Shown: in pieces, positions 24,135 through 33,946 of the stretch
Layout of the letters: each line of letters begins with the position of its first letter
How positions within the stretch are numbered: position 1 is the stretch's first letter
NCBI RefSeq assembly: GCF_016865525.2
Contig: NZ_CP075169.1
Location: forward strand, 682,337 to 746,336
DNA: 64,000 nt
Source: Sodalis ligni
Lineage (GTDB): Bacteria; Pseudomonadota; Gammaproteobacteria; Enterobacterales; Enterobacteriaceae
Direction of reading: 5' to 3'
Notes under the pieces: generated by a model
What the model was told of the DNA's origin: nothing
Databases searched by the model: none
What the model saw: only the letters and a program-made list of their open reading frames with translations
Translations under genes and position numbers: made by a program

Positions 24135-26140
24135 GATAACTTCCTGTTAATAACACAATCCGGCGTCGCCGTCAGCACGCCGGTGTCGCCTGAGACCTGG
24201 AAACCGGGAATTTGACGCATTTGTGAGAAATGGTTTACTAAAGTCCAGGCATCCATCCCCATGGCATACAAACGCACCAGGGAATAATCTTCCTTGAACT
24301 GGGCGCTGACTTGCTGCAGCAAGGCCGGGTTCGATCCCGCCAGCAGCGGGATATCGCTGAACTCCAGCCCTTCCATTTCCAGACGGTAATCCGGACCGGC
24401 ATCGGCCTGGTAGCTGCGCGAGCTGGCGTACAGCCCCAACTGCGAGCGCGAACTGACGCGCATATCGATGGAGGGTTTGATTAACGCCAATTCAGACGGC
24501 GTTGCGATGATATAGACCGCATCCACCGGACCACCGGTGGCGGAAGGAGAGACGGCGGCATCGCTGGGCGGGGCCGGGATGGTCAGGCCGGCGATGGTGA
24601 CCGCCTGCGGCTGGGCCGCCGCCGCCGGGGCGGTGGAGACCGGCTGGCCGGTAAGCTGGATGCCGCCGCTGTTGATGGCCTGTTTCAAATCACCCATAGA
24701 GCCGATGCGCTGCTCCAGCACCGTACCGCCGCCCGCTTTGCTCCAGGCGTCGGCGAAGGCCTTGACGATCCGATCTCCCAGCGAACCGGTGGGCACCAGC
24801 AGCAGGGGTTGTTGCCTGTGCTGCTGGAAAATATGGTTCGCCGCGTCCCGGGCCTCGTCTTCCGGAGATAACGAAAAATAACAGATATTCGGCCGGTTTT
24901 GCAGGTTTTCAGGTTGGTTAAGCGCCAGGATATTCAGGCTGTTCTGGCTGGTGTAAAGCTGTTCCACTTCGTTTTTCAGCAGCGGGCCGACGATGACGGT
25001 GGCGCCGTCCTGCTGTGCCTGGGCCAGTAATGCCGGCAGCGGCTGTGCGGAAGTATCGTAGATTTTTATCTGCGGGCCGGCGGCGGATCCCACGGGGGCA
25101 GTTGCCAAGGGCGGGTTCGCCGCGGCATCCGGCGCGGCCGTGGTGACGGCGCCCTGCGGTGGGGCCGCCGCGGTATCCGGCGTGGCCGCGGTGACGGCGC
25201 CCTGCGGTTGGGCCGCTGCGGCAACCTGCGCGCCATCGGCGGGGATTGACCGCCGGCAGGGGCCGGCTGGGGGCTCCGCCGCGCCGTTCCTGGCGGCGTT
25301 AAAACCCTGCTGGATAGCGTCGGAGAACACCTGCGCCTGGCCGCTCATCGGTAAAAACAACGCAATTTGCCCGGTGGACGTGGGCTGGTAGTTCAGGACC
25401 TGGTTCAGCTGTGTCGGCAGGGTCTTGGCCGCCGGGTTTTGCGGGTAGCGGGTCTGCCAGTCCTTGATGCCGGCTTTCAGCAGTGACGGATCCTGCTTGT
25501 TGTCCTGATAAACATGCTGCAAATCCAGCCAGCCCTGCAGGACGTTTTCATTGGCGTTGATGACGAGGTTGGTCTGGGACTGCGCCGACATGGCCAGCAG
25601 CGTTTGCCAGGTCGCATCGATATTTTGCTGATGCGCCTGGTCCTTGAGCAAGGGTTCCTGGGCGATATAGGCGCGGATCACATCCAGGGACGGCTGCGAC
25701 TGGCCCGCGGCGATTTGCACCTGATAATAGCGCGCCTGCTGATCGGGCGTCAGCTGGCTGCTGTCCATTTTTTGCGTGATGGCCGCGGCGTCCTGCGGAC
25801 GCTTTTGCGCCACCGCCAGTTCGGCGGACAGCAGGAGTTGTTCATGTTGTTGGACATCGCTCAGCTGTTGGGGTAGCGTGCCGAGCTGCTGCTGCGCCTG
25901 ATCGAGGCGGCCTTCGTTGATAAGTGCCCGTATGGCGAGTAATTGGTAGTCGGTCTTGCTATCATTGCCTGCCTGCTGCATTTGCTGCAAATAATAATCG
26001 GCGTTGGCGCCGGTTTTGATCTGAGCCGTGCCGGAAGGGGTTTGCGGTGTCTGGCCGGAACAGGCGGCCAGGATCAGTGCGACCAGCACGGCGGGTATAA
26101 AACGCCCTGTTTTAAAACTCATGACATATGAGGAAAGCAT
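24092..26140 (-). CDS. lpoA: Penicillin-binding protein 1A activator LpoA
   Basis: LpoA is an outer-membrane lipoprotein that reaches through the periplasm to stimulate PBP1A. I start at the ATG at 26140 (682 residues), which puts the lipobox LILAAC at Cys27 exactly as in E. coli; an ATG at 26239 would add 33 residues before the signal peptide. A TPR-like helical N-domain comes first. A Pro/Ala-rich linker follows (with a 16-residue duplication, [15 protein letters not shown] and [15 protein letters not shown]), then a C-domain of periplasmic-binding fold ending in NPALLQQ and [15 protein letters not shown] low-complexity linker at this place is normal for LpoA. Confidence 0.95.
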   Translation of the reverse strand: MLSSYVMSFKTGRFIPAVLVALILAACSGQTPQTPSGTAQIKTGANADYYLQQMQQAGNDSKTDYQLLAIRALINEGRLDQAQQQLGTLPQQLSDVQQHEQLLLSAELAVAQKRPQDAAAITQKMDSSQLTPDQQARYYQVQIAAGQSQPSLDVIRAYIAQEPLLKDQAHQQNIDATWQTLLAMSAQSQTNLVINANENVLQGWLDLQHVYQDNKQDPSLLKAGIKDWQTRYPQNPAAKTLPTQLNQVLNYQPTSTGQIALFLPMSGQAQVFSDAIQQGFNAARNGAAEPPAGPCRRSIPADGAQVAAAAQPQGAVTAATPDTAAAPPQGAVTTAAPDAAANPPLATAPVGSAAGPQIKIYDTSAQPLPALLAQAQQDGATVIVGPLLKNEVEQLYTSQNSLNILALNQPENLQNRPNICYFSLSPEDEARDAANHIFQQHRQQPLLLVPTGSLGDRIVKAFADAWSKAGGGTVLEQRIGSMGDLKQAINSGGIQLTGQPVSTAPAAAAQPQAVTIAGLTIPAPPSDAAVSPSATGGPVDAVYIIATPSELALIKPSIDMRVSSRSQLGLYASSRSYQADAGPDYRLEMEGLEFSDIPLLAGSNPALLQQVSAQFKEDYSLVRLYAMGMDAWTLVNHFSQMRQIPGFQVSGDTGVLTATPDCVINRKLSWLKYQQGQITQIM

Positions 26141-26202
26141 ACTGTGTCCAGTGATGTTTTTTTCAAGATGCTCAATATTAAATCGGCAATCCGGATGAGA
26201 CA

Positions 26203-27072
26203 ATGAATCAACACCAACAAGCGGATATTTCCGCATCAACGCTTTATGTGGTACCGACTCCCATTGGTAATCTGGAAGACATCACCCAACGGGCGCTGTC
26301 GATACTTCAGCGTGTTGATTTGATTGCCGCAGAAGATACCCGTCATACCGGCTTATTGTTACAACATTTTGCCATAAATGCGCGCTTGTTCGCGTTACAT
26401 GATCATAACGAACAGCAAAAAGCGGAAGTATTACTGGCGAAACTGCAAGAAGGACAGAGTATAGCGCTGGTTTCAGATGCAGGCACGCCGCTGATTAACG
26501 ATCCGGGCTATCATCTGGTGCGCCGCTGCCGTGACGCCGGTATCCGCGTGGTGCCGTTGCCGGGGCCCTGCGCCGCCATTACCGCGCTGTCCGCCGCCGG
26601 ACTGCCCTCCGATCGTTTTTGTTACGAAGGTTTTCTGCCGGCCAAACGCAAAGGCAGGCAGGACAGCCTGCGGGCCCTGGAACACGAACCGCGCACCCTG
26701 ATCTTTTACGAGTCCACCCACCGCTTGCTGGAGAGCCTGCAGGACATGGAGGCGGTATGGGGGCCGGAACGGTATGTGGTGCTGGCGCGGGAGCTGACCA
26801 AGACCTGGGAAAATATCCACGGCGCGCCGGTGGGAGAATTGCTGGCCTGGGTCCTGGAGGATGAAAACCGCTCACGGGGCGAAATGGTGCTGATTGTGGA
26901 AGGATTCCACCCGCAGGAAGATGCGTTGCCGCCGGAATCGCTGCGTACCCTGGCCCTGTTGCAAAAAGAGCTGCCGCTGAATAAAGCCGCCGCTCTGGCC
27001 GCCGAAATCCACGGCGTGAAAAAAAATGCGCTCTATCGTTATGCCTTAGATCAGCTTGGGGATGACAATTGA
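26203..27072 (+). CDS. rsmI: 16S rRNA (cytidine1402-2'-O)-methyltransferase
   Basis: RsmI methylates the ribose of C1402 in the 30S decoding centre using SAM. The 289 residues have the tetrapyrrole-methylase-like fold: N-terminal [20 protein letters not shown] and [13 protein letters not shown]. It is divergent from lpoA with 62 bp between starts. The rnpB promoter begins inside its last codons. Family length and start agree with E. coli. Confidence 0.97.
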   Translation: MNQHQQADISASTLYVVPTPIGNLEDITQRALSILQRVDLIAAEDTRHTGLLLQHFAINARLFALHDHNEQQKAEVLLAKLQEGQSIALVSDAGTPLINDPGYHLVRRCRDAGIRVVPLPGPCAAITALSAAGLPSDRFCYEGFLPAKRKGRQDSLRALEHEPRTLIFYESTHRLLESLQDMEAVWGPERYVVLARELTKTWENIHGAPVGELLAWVLEDENRSRGEMVLIVEGFHPQEDALPPESLRTLALLQKELPLNKAAALAAEIHGVKKNALYRYALDQLGDDN

Positions 27073-27090
27073 ATGAAAAGCCCTTATACT
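27062..27090 (+). promoter_or_regulatory. rnpB promoter
   Basis: A -35-like atgaca (27062-27067) and a -10 TATACT (27085-27090) are 17 bp apart. The -35 overlaps the final codons of rsmI. The predicted start falls about 8 bp after the -10, at the expected RNA 5' end. Confidence 0.7.
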
Positions 27091-27097
27091 CCGCGCC

Positions 27098-27511
<414 letters not shown>

Positions 27512-27518
27512 TTGCGTT

Positions 27519-27553
27519 AACCCCGTGCCCGTCAATGGCATGGGGTTTTTTTT
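27519..27553 (+). terminator. rnpB rho-independent terminator
   Basis: The stem aaccccgtgcc/ggcatggggtt (one wobble) with a 7-nt loop is followed by a run of eight T. The yhaK stop codon on the other strand lies in the T run. Confidence 0.9.
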
Positions 27554-28250
27554 ATCCCGCCAAATCAATCAGCAGCGCCCGCAGCGATGAATGGGCCCGT
27601 ACCCTGATTTGCTGCTCATCATGAATAAACGCGCCGTCGCCGCAAGCCAGCGTGAGCAGATTCGTCTGGTGGTTGCCGGTGTCCATGCCGCCGTGAATGG
27701 ATTGCAAATAGGCCCGCGATCCTTTCGGCTTCAGGGTCAGGCTTTGGCCCGCCGCCAGCGCGATATGCCAGATCCACGCCTGCTGGCGTAAAACCACGCT
27801 GCCCTCCTCCCCATCGGGGGACGCCAGTAACGCCAGCGGACGTTCGGGCAGGGAAAAATGCTGGATCAACGGATTATCCCGCGCCGGACAGGCATCCAGC
27901 CAAAGCTGCATCCGGGTGAGGGGAGTGGCGCAAATATTGCGCTCGCTGTAACTGACGCCGGGCTGCGCCGCCAGCAGCAGGATATCACCCGCGCCGGCCT
28001 GAACATGGTTGCCTTCGCTGTCACGGTATTCCGCCCGGCCCTGCAAAATCAGGTTAAAAATATCCACTCGCGGGTAGGTGCGGGGCTGGAAAACGGCGCC
28101 GGGGCTCAAGACCTCCTGATTGAGAACCCGCAACGAGGCGAAACCCAGCATGTCGGGATCAAAGTAGTGCCCGAAAGAGAAGGTATAGCGGGCCTGTAGC
28201 CAGCCGTAATCCGCATGGCCGCACTGTTTGGCTGTTCTGTAAGTCATCAT
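27552..28250 (-). CDS. yhaK: Pirin-family protein YhaK
   Basis: YhaK is a cytoplasmic bicupin of the pirin family; in E. coli it was described as a redox-sensitive protein. Residues such as YTFSFGHYFDP, FQPRTYPRVDIF and YLQSIHGG match E. coli across the whole 232-residue length. It stands alone, convergent with rnpB and divergent from the LysR gene yhaJ, which suggests control by YhaJ (inference). Confidence 0.94.
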   Translation of the reverse strand: MMTYRTAKQCGHADYGWLQARYTFSFGHYFDPDMLGFASLRVLNQEVLSPGAVFQPRTYPRVDIFNLILQGRAEYRDSEGNHVQAGAGDILLLAAQPGVSYSERNICATPLTRMQLWLDACPARDNPLIQHFSLPERPLALLASPDGEEGSVVLRQQAWIWHIALAAGQSLTLKPKGSRAYLQSIHGGMDTGNHQTNLLTLACGDGAFIHDEQQIRVRAHSSLRALLIDLAG

Positions 28251-28422
28251 GGTGCATTCTGCTTATTTTGAGGTTTTGTAGGGTAAGGCTTGCCGCCCGC
28301 CGGCCCGTGGCGTTTGTGAAACGGTAACGCTAAAATCACTGTATAAATTGTAAGGGTCTGGACGGCGGAATGTTAGCAAGTTAATCTGGTCTCCATATTC
28401 AAAATTTCTGAATGAGACCCCG

Positions 28423-29313
28423 ATGGCCAAAGAACGAGCACTAACGCTTGAAGCATTAAGAGTAATGGATGCTATTGATCGACGCGGCAGCTTTGCCTCG
28501 GCGGCGGATGAGCTGGGCCGGGTGCCCTCGGCATTAAGCTATACCATGCAAAAACTTGAAGAAGAGTTGGATGTGGTCCTTTTCGATCGCTCAGGCCATC
28601 GCACCAAATTCACCAACGTCGGGAGAATGCTGCTGGAGCGCGGCAGAATACTGCTCGAGGCCGCGGACAAGCTCACCACCGACGCCGAAGCCCTGGCAAG
28701 GGGCTGGGAAACCCATATTACTCTGGTCACCGAGGCGTTGGTGCCCACCGAAAAACTTTTTCCCCTGATTGAAAAACTGGCTCTCAAGGCCAATACCCAG
28801 GTTTCCCTTACCACCGAAGTGCTGGCGGGCGCCTGGGAACGCCTAGAGCAGGGGCGGGCGGATATCGTTATCGCTCCCGATATGCATTTTCGCGCGTCGT
28901 CGGAAATCAACAGCCGCAAACTTTATTCCGTGTTGAATGTCTACGTCGCCAGTCCGGATCACCCGATTCACCAGGAACCGGAACCGTTATCCGAAGTGAC
29001 CCGGGTCAAATACCGCGGCATCGCCATCGCCGATACCGCCCGGGAACGACCGGTGCTGACCGTGCAGCTGCTGGATAAGCAGCAGCGGCTAACGGTGAGT
29101 TCGATGCATGATAAACGGCAGGCGCTGCTGGCGGGTCTGGGCGTCGCCACCATGCCTTATTCGCTGGTGGCCGAGGATATCGCCGCCGGCCGTCTGCGCG
29201 TGGTCAGTCCGGAGTACAGCATGGAGAGCGATATTATCATGGCCTGGCGCCGTGACAGCATGGGGGAAGCCAAATCCTGGTTCCTGCGGGAAATCCCCCG
29301 GCTGTTCGCCTGA
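28423..29313 (+). CDS. yhaJ: LysR-type regulator YhaJ
   Basis: YhaJ has an N-terminal winged helix (about 7-65, LEALRVMDAIDRRGSFASAA) and a C-terminal effector-binding domain. The 296 residues align nearly completely with E. coli, where YhaJ responds to aromatic compounds such as nitrotoluene breakdown products and activates yqjF. A yqjF homologue lies about 1.1 kb downstream here, so the regulator and its known target have stayed close together. The ATG follows gagaccccg, a poor ribosome site. Confidence 0.95.
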   Translation: MAKERALTLEALRVMDAIDRRGSFASAADELGRVPSALSYTMQKLEEELDVVLFDRSGHRTKFTNVGRMLLERGRILLEAADKLTTDAEALARGWETHITLVTEALVPTEKLFPLIEKLALKANTQVSLTTEVLAGAWERLEQGRADIVIAPDMHFRASSEINSRKLYSVLNVYVASPDHPIHQEPEPLSEVTRVKYRGIAIADTARERPVLTVQLLDKQQRLTVSSMHDKRQALLAGLGVATMPYSLVAEDIAAGRLRVVSPEYSMESDIIMAWRRDSMGEAKSWFLREIPRLFA

Positions 29314-29318
29314 GCCAA

Positions 29319-30320
29319 TCAGTTATCCGCCGCCGGGCGGAAACGGTCATCGCGCCCATGGGGTTCGTTCAAATCCTGCTCCGGTCCGATGGAAATAATG
29401 CCGTACGGGTTAATGGTGGCATGGCTGCGGTAATAGTGGTTGCGAATATGCTCAAAATTCACCGTATCGGCTATTCCCGGCATTTGGTAAATATCGCGCA
29501 AAAAGCCGGATAAATTCAGATAATCCTCGATCCTGCGGCGATCGCATTTGAAATGGGTGACATAAACCGGATCAAACCGGATAAGCGTGGTCCACAAACG
29601 CAAATCCGCCTCCGTCAGGCGATCGCCGGTCAGGTAGCGGTGTCGGCCCAAGAGCTCCTCAAGCCTGTCCAGCGCCGCGAACACGCCGGTTACCGCCTCG
29701 TCGTAAGCCCCCTGCGTGGTGGCGAAACCAGCCTTGTACACGCCGTTATTCACCTGGTCGTAAACCCAGCCGTTGATTTCGTCTATCCGGGAACGGAGTT
29801 CCTGCGGATAATAGTCGCCGGCGCGGGCGCCGACCGCATCAAACGCGCTGTTGAACATGCGGATAATATCCGCGGATTCATTGCTGACTATGGTTTGCCG
29901 CTCTTTATCCCACAATACCGGCACGGTGGCGCGTCCGCTATAGACGGAATCCGCCTGGAGATAAAGCTGGTAAAGAAAATCCTTGTGGTAAAGCGGATCG
30001 CCGGTGGCGGCGGGAAAATCGGTGCCGAACGTCCAGCCGTTTTCCAGCATCAGCGGATGCACTACCGAAACCGGTATTATCTGATCCAATCCTTTCAGGT
30101 TCCGCATCAGCAGCGTACGGTGCGCCCAAGGACACGCCAGGGAAACGTACAGATGATAGCGATTGGCCGCCGCCTGATAGCCGTCGCCGCCCGAGGGGCC
30201 GGCTGCACCGTCGACGGTGACCCAATTACGGAACTGCGAGGCCGAGCGTTCAAAACGGCCCCCGGTGGATTTGGTGTCGTACCATTTATCTTGCCATTGG
30301 CCTTCCACGAGCAGTCCCAT
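29319..30320 (-). CDS. yqjG: Glutathionyl-hydroquinone reductase YqjG
   Basis: YqjG is an omega-type glutathione transferase that reduces glutathionyl-hydroquinones. The catalytic Cys63 sits in LACPWAHRT and the C-terminal helical domain carries LTGDRLTEADLRLW. The ATG at 30320 follows AAGGA and matches the family N-terminus; an ATG at 30350 adds ten unsupported residues. The protein is 333 residues. It is convergent with yhaJ and follows yqjF on the minus strand, with a repeat element between. Confidence 0.96.
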   Translation of the reverse strand: MGLLVEGQWQDKWYDTKSTGGRFERSASQFRNWVTVDGAAGPSGGDGYQAAANRYHLYVSLACPWAHRTLLMRNLKGLDQIIPVSVVHPLMLENGWTFGTDFPAATGDPLYHKDFLYQLYLQADSVYSGRATVPVLWDKERQTIVSNESADIIRMFNSAFDAVGARAGDYYPQELRSRIDEINGWVYDQVNNGVYKAGFATTQGAYDEAVTGVFAALDRLEELLGRHRYLTGDRLTEADLRLWTTLIRFDPVYVTHFKCDRRRIEDYLNLSGFLRDIYQMPGIADTVNFEHIRNHYYRSHATINPYGIISIGPEQDLNEPHGRDDRFRPAADN

Positions 30321-30359
30321 GATGTATCCTTGGCTAAGTCGGGTAATCAAATAGGCTAT

Positions 30360-30427
30360 ACGAGTTTGTTGACAAAGTGCCCGTCCCGCCCTTTTTGACT
30401 CCGAGCACGTCTGTCAGCAGTCTGACC
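30360..30427 (+). repeat. Dispersed intergenic repeat, copy A (between yqjG and yqjF)
   Basis: The block from gagtttgttgacaaagtg through cccgtcccgcc, tgactccgag and tgtcagcagtct is present again in inverted orientation on the other side of yqjF, where it is split by a further insert. The two copies bracket yqjF. Confidence 0.85.
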
Positions 30428-30445
30428 CGCTTAATTATAAGCGGT

Positions 30446-30841
30446 TTACCATTTTTTGTTCAGAATGCGATCGATGCTGAAATATCCGGCGCCAAGCACC
30501 GCCAGCAGCAGGTAGCCGCCGGAAATCGACAGATTCTTCATAAAGTCTATCTGATTGGCCGCCTGTGAGAAGTCGCTATGAAAGATAAACGCGGTCAATA
30601 GCACGAAGACCACTGTCACCAGCGCGACGGTACGGGTCAGGAAACCGAACAGTATCGCCAGGCCGCCGCCAAATTCCAACAGGATGGTCAGGGGCAGCAG
30701 GAATCCCGGGACGCCCATGGACGCCATATACTGCTCCGTGCCGGCATAGCCGCCGCCCATTTTGCCGAAACCCGATACCACAAACAGTATCGGCATTAAA
30801 ATACGCGCCACGAGAATGGCAGTATCATCTAATTTTTTCAT
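30446..30841 (-). CDS. yqjF: DoxX-family membrane protein YqjF
   Basis: YqjF is a four-helix DoxX-type inner-membrane protein. In E. coli its promoter is activated by YhaJ with aromatic inducers; its biochemical role is unknown. The start at 30841 (MKKLDDTAILVARILMPILF) matches E. coli and gives 131 residues; an ATG at 30877 adds 12 residues. Conserved LLEFGGGLAILFGFLTRT and the ending DRILNKKW are clear. It is isolated by repeat elements on both sides. Confidence 0.94.
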   Translation of the reverse strand: MKKLDDTAILVARILMPILFVVSGFGKMGGGYAGTEQYMASMGVPGFLLPLTILLEFGGGLAILFGFLTRTVALVTVVFVLLTAFIFHSDFSQAANQIDFMKNLSISGGYLLLAVLGAGYFSIDRILNKKW

Positions 30842-31039
30842 TGTATTCCCATCCGATATTATAATGGCGGCATTCATAATGAACGCCGGTAACGCCAGGT
30901 TTTAAGCGGACTTATTCGGCTTAACATCCCTGATGTGCTTGATGGGGGGAATAGTATCCGGCGGGGGAGCAGGGCGATAGCAAGTAAAATTGTCTATTTC
31001 TATCAAATAAATTGAGTGAAGCGTGGCGGCATAAAAAAT

Positions 31040-31235
31040 TGCCTGACGGCAGTTTAGACTGCTGACAAATGTACTCGGAGTCAATAAGGCGGGACGGGCT
31101 GCCAGAAGAGTAAACCGTCCGCGCCAGGGATGGCGCGGATCGAGCCTACAGGGAGGTATTTACGGCGTGTTTACGATCTGGCAGCCGTCCGCAGAACACT
31201 TTGTCAACAAACTCAACTGCCTGACGGCAGTTTAG
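31040..31235. repeat. Composite nested repeat between yqjF and yqjK (copy B plus insert)
   Basis: Copy B of the 30360 repeat is on the minus strand in two pieces, 31054-31099 and 31197-31215. Between them lies a roughly 97-bp insert (31100-31196) with inverted ends tgccaga...gtaaac and gtttac...tctggca. The insert holds a perfect 8-bp hairpin, ccgcgcca/tggcgcgg, at 31119-31138. The whole block is flanked by an 18-bp direct repeat, tgcctgacggcagtttag, at 31040-31057 and 31218-31235, which looks like a duplicated target. That target is itself a hairpin (actgcc/ggcagt) and may be the yqjK terminator. Confidence 0.85.
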
Positions 31236-31238
31236 CGA

Positions 31239-31517
31239 TTAGCGTGATTGCAGGGTGGAGCGGATCAATTTCAGCGTGCCAAGGATACCCACCGCCCGTT
31301 TGGTCCAGCGTATGAACCGGCTGGGATGGCGGATATTGTAAAGGGCCAGCAGGCTTGAGCCGGCGATAAGATATTTACGCAGGTGAACCAGCCGGATCCA
31401 ACTGCGGTCATAGCGGTAAGTGGCATACAACCACTCCCGCTTTTGTACCGAGAGGTCCAACCGTTGCTGATGGATACGCCGCAGAAGCTCGGCTTTGGTC
31501 TGTCGGGAATGGGACAT
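31239..31517 (-). CDS. yqjK: Conserved membrane-associated protein YqjK
   Basis: A 92-residue YqjK-like protein with a basic N-terminus (QQRLDLSVQKREWLYAT), one hydrophobic segment (about 49-60) and an Arg-rich C-terminus. It is the third gene of yqjD-yqjE-yqjK. The start overlaps the stop of yqjE by one base. Function is unknown; the operon is linked to stationary phase and stress in E. coli. Confidence 0.9.
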   Translation of the reverse strand: MSHSRQTKAELLRRIHQQRLDLSVQKREWLYATYRYDRSWIRLVHLRKYLIAGSSLLALYNIRHPSRFIRWTKRAVGILGTLKLIRSTLQSR

Positions 31518-31960
31518 TATCTGGCCTCCCTTTCTCTTTTACGCTCCCGTTCCTCTTCCTGGATTTCATCCTGCACTTTTTCCAGAATATTGCGATCGGC
31601 CAGCAGCTCTTCCCGGCTGGAGCCCAGCAGCGTCGATTTACGCGCTTTGCTCAGGGTCCAAAACGCGCCGATGATCGCCAGCAGGAACAGCACACCGGTT
31701 GTGGTGGCGATGGCCGTCAGGCGGTATTGCGGATCAATGGCCCAAATCAATAACACCAACAGGCTCATGAGTCCGAATGCGGCCAGCAGCAGCGTAATCC
31801 CCGCCATCATCAACAGCTGGATTATATTGGCCTTTTCTTGCTCCAGTTCAACCACCGCCAGCCGCAGGCGGGTTTCAGCCATACCGACAAGAATGGTAAT
31901 AATCCGCTGGCCGATGGCGAATACACCCTTACCCGGGCCTTGAGTCTGCGATTCAATCAT
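31517..31960 (-). CDS. yqjE: Inner-membrane protein YqjE
   Basis: A 147-residue YqjE/phage-holin-like superfamily protein. The segment METRLRLAVVELEQEKANI in E. coli appears here as AETRLRLAVVELEQEKANI. Two membrane helices follow at about 48-73 and 83-104, then a charged tail rich in Glu/Arg that is longer than in E. coli. It starts 2 bp after yqjD. Role unknown beyond membrane association. Confidence 0.93.
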   Translation of the reverse strand: MIESQTQGPGKGVFAIGQRIITILVGMAETRLRLAVVELEQEKANIIQLLMMAGITLLLAAFGLMSLLVLLIWAIDPQYRLTAIATTTGVLFLLAIIGAFWTLSKARKSTLLGSSREELLADRNILEKVQDEIQEEERERKREREAR

Positions 31961-31962
31961 AA

Positions 31963-32268
31963 TCAGCGCCGCGTGAATAATGCGCCGAGGACAAAGCCCA
32001 CCAGGGCACCCACGCCGATTCCCGCCCAGGGATTTTCATGGACATATTCATCAGCCTTGCCCGCCACGACCTTGGTCTGTTCGGCCAGGCGTTCGCCGCT
32101 GTCTCCAAGACGGTTGCGGGTTTCTTTCAGTGCGCTTTCGGCTTTATTGCGTAAATTATCGAATTCCGCTTTAGATTTCTGAGAGGAGCCGCGCAGCACT
32201 TCTTCCAGCGTATCCGCCAATGATTTTAATTCAGCGCGTAAATGTTCAGAGGTAGTGTCTTTAGCCAT
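31963..32268 (-). CDS. yqjD: ElaB/YqjD-family membrane-anchored ribosome-binding protein
   Basis: YqjD-type proteins have a C-terminal membrane anchor and bind ribosomes in stationary phase, slowing growth. The 101 residues show a charged helical N-part (about 1-70) and the family ending NPWAGIGVGALVGFVLGAL with a final Arg pair. It heads yqjD-yqjE-yqjK. The yqjC gene found upstream in E. coli is not present here. Confidence 0.93.
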   Translation of the reverse strand: MAKDTTSEHLRAELKSLADTLEEVLRGSSQKSKAEFDNLRNKAESALKETRNRLGDSGERLAEQTKVVAGKADEYVHENPWAGIGVGALVGFVLGALFTRR

Positions 32269-32452
32269 TTTTTACTCCTTAGACGTTTACGAATGATGGC
32301 GGCCTGAAGGGACATAGTCCCTGAGCCTTCCTGGTCGGCAGATGAATGCTAACAATCAGCTTATCTACTGATATTTAATGTATGTTTAAAGCGTAGCCCT
32401 GGATTTAACAAACCGCAAAAACTTATAGCTTTTACGTGGGCTTAATTTTATG

Positions 32453-32497
32453 CCACGGCGCCGGGCGGCGGCGAAACGCGTCCGCCCGGCGCCGTGG
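32453..32497. other. Perfect 16-bp hairpin between yqjD and mzrA
   Basis: The arms ccacggcgccgggcgg and ccgcccggcgccgtgg are perfectly complementary around a 13-nt loop. It lies 17 bp past the mzrA stop. No T run follows on either strand, so it may be a 3'-end stabiliser or a rho-assisted stop. Confidence 0.75.
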
Positions 32498-32514
32498 CGA
32501 GGCCGGATCCACCC

Positions 32515-32892
32515 TCAGATAGCGGATATATCCCGATTGAAGCAGTAAAGCCACCGCCAGCGGGGATACTGACGGCTGTGGGATATCCTGTAGGTCTCCG
32601 GCAGCAAATCTTCCAGAGCGGTTTGCGCCGCCGAAGCCTGCTCCGGTGAATCCAGCAGGATAATGAGACTGTCTTTGGCAGGCGTAATGCTTTTGATCCT
32701 GATACCGCGCTCATCCAGTCGCTGGTAAATATAAAAACCGTCGGGCAGCGATCCGCGTTCGTTGGCAAGGGTTATTTGCAGCGCGGTTTCTTTTGTGAAC
32801 AGGGCGGGCGCCAGCACCAGCACCAACAGCAGCGCCATCACCGCGGTCAGTCCCGACCGCCAGGAAATTTTTTCTTGAAGCCTCGTAAACAT
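32515..32892 (-). CDS. mzrA: EnvZ/OmpR modulator MzrA
   Basis: MzrA is a small inner-membrane protein that binds EnvZ and links it to CpxAR. The 125 residues have one N-terminal membrane helix (about 14-33), then a periplasmic domain with TALQI, SLPDGFYIYQRLDERGIRIKS-type and ITPAKDSLIILLDSPEQ motifs that match E. coli MzrA. The C-terminal 20 residues differ. It overlaps the yqjA stop by a few bases, as in the yqjA-mzrA operon. Confidence 0.88.
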   Translation of the reverse strand: MFTRLQEKISWRSGLTAVMALLLVLVLAPALFTKETALQITLANERGSLPDGFYIYQRLDERGIRIKSITPAKDSLIILLDSPEQASAAQTALEDLLPETYRISHSRQYPRWRWLYCFNRDISAI

Positions 32893-33566
32893 TACAGTCC
32901 TTTACCGATGTCGGGCGCGTTTTTCTTGCGCCACAATATCACCAGGGATCCCGCCAGACCGATAACCAGGAAGACCAAGGGCAGCAGCATCAAGCACAGC
33001 ATCAATTCGTCTTCGTAGTACTGGAACAAGGCGGTTTTACCCAGGGCAAAACCTACCGTGGTCAGGAGGAATACCCATATCAGGGCGCTTATCCAATTAA
33101 AAAACTGGAAGCGGATATTGCTCAGCCCCGATAACCCGGCGATGGTGGGCAGCAGTGTCCGCACAAACGCCACGAACCGGCCGATAAGCAGCGCTGACAG
33201 GCCGTGGCGATGGAACATTAAATGGGCCCGTTCATGGTAGTGCCGCGGCAAATGGGATAACCAGCTTTGCACCAGCCGGGTATTGCCCAGCCACTTGCCT
33301 TGAATATAACTTATCCAGGATCCCAAACTGGCGGCGACGGTCAAGACCAGCAGCGTAAGGGGGAAGTTCATCGCCCCTTTCGATATCAGCACGCCCACCA
33401 GGATAAGCAGGCTGTCCCCGGGCAGAAATGCCGCCGGCAGCAGGCCGTTTTCCAAAAACAAAATGACAAACAGCACCAGATAGATGGTCCAAACCAGCGT
33501 TGGGTCGGAAAGTGTTTCAAAATCCTGTTGCCAAAGGGCATGAACCAGGTCATTCAATATATCCAT
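32892..33566 (-). CDS. yqjA: DedA-family membrane transporter YqjA
   Basis: YqjA is a DedA-family inner-membrane protein needed for proton-dependent drug efflux and alkaline tolerance in E. coli, and probably acts in lipid carrier recycling. The residues shown to be essential, E39, D51, R130 and R136, are all present at the same positions. About five hydrophobic helices are visible in 224 residues. It is the first gene of yqjA-mzrA. Confidence 0.96.
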   Translation of the reverse strand: MDILNDLVHALWQQDFETLSDPTLVWTIYLVLFVILFLENGLLPAAFLPGDSLLILVGVLISKGAMNFPLTLLVLTVAASLGSWISYIQGKWLGNTRLVQSWLSHLPRHYHERAHLMFHRHGLSALLIGRFVAFVRTLLPTIAGLSGLSNIRFQFFNWISALIWVFLLTTVGFALGKTALFQYYEDELMLCLMLLPLVFLVIGLAGSLVILWRKKNAPDIGKGL

Positions 33567-33946
33567 GCAGCATTCCTAACGTGTAACAGCATCAGATTGC
33601 TCCCCGGCGGCCAGAGCAGTTTTAATAGGTGTCCGGAACGGGGGCGGCGTAGCAGAATAAAGTCGCAGTAACGGTCTCACCCGTCGGCGGGGCAAGGAGC
33701 ATGGCCAGTCCGGCAAGCGCAAAACCGGGTTGCGCATGGGACGGCATCTGAAATGCAGCAGGCGTGAATACGCTGCTGATGTGCTCAAAATTGTAAATAA
33801 AACGACTTCACTGTAACAAAATTAAACAGACTGAGACAGAGGAATATACGCGAGAATGCCAGAGACGGGAGGCTTTTTTTTGACAAAAAAGGTTAATTCA
33901 GGCCATTTTTACCTGACCTGACAGAAAGAGAACAATTATTGACTCG
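33567..33946. other. Intergenic region between exuR and yqjA
   Basis: No supported gene. The part near 33,567-33,780 is GC-rich. The part near 33,790-33,930 is AT-rich with a TTGACA at about 33881, but no clear partner -10 for a gene in that direction. It must hold the yqjA promoter. Confidence 0.5.

Noticed and set aside
25080..25270. Pro/Ala-rich duplicated linker in lpoA as an anomaly
   Set aside because: E. coli LpoA has a low-complexity linker of similar size at the same place.
32269..32514. A yqjC gene between yqjD and mzrA as in E. coli
   Set aside because: No reading frame with YqjC features is present in this gap.
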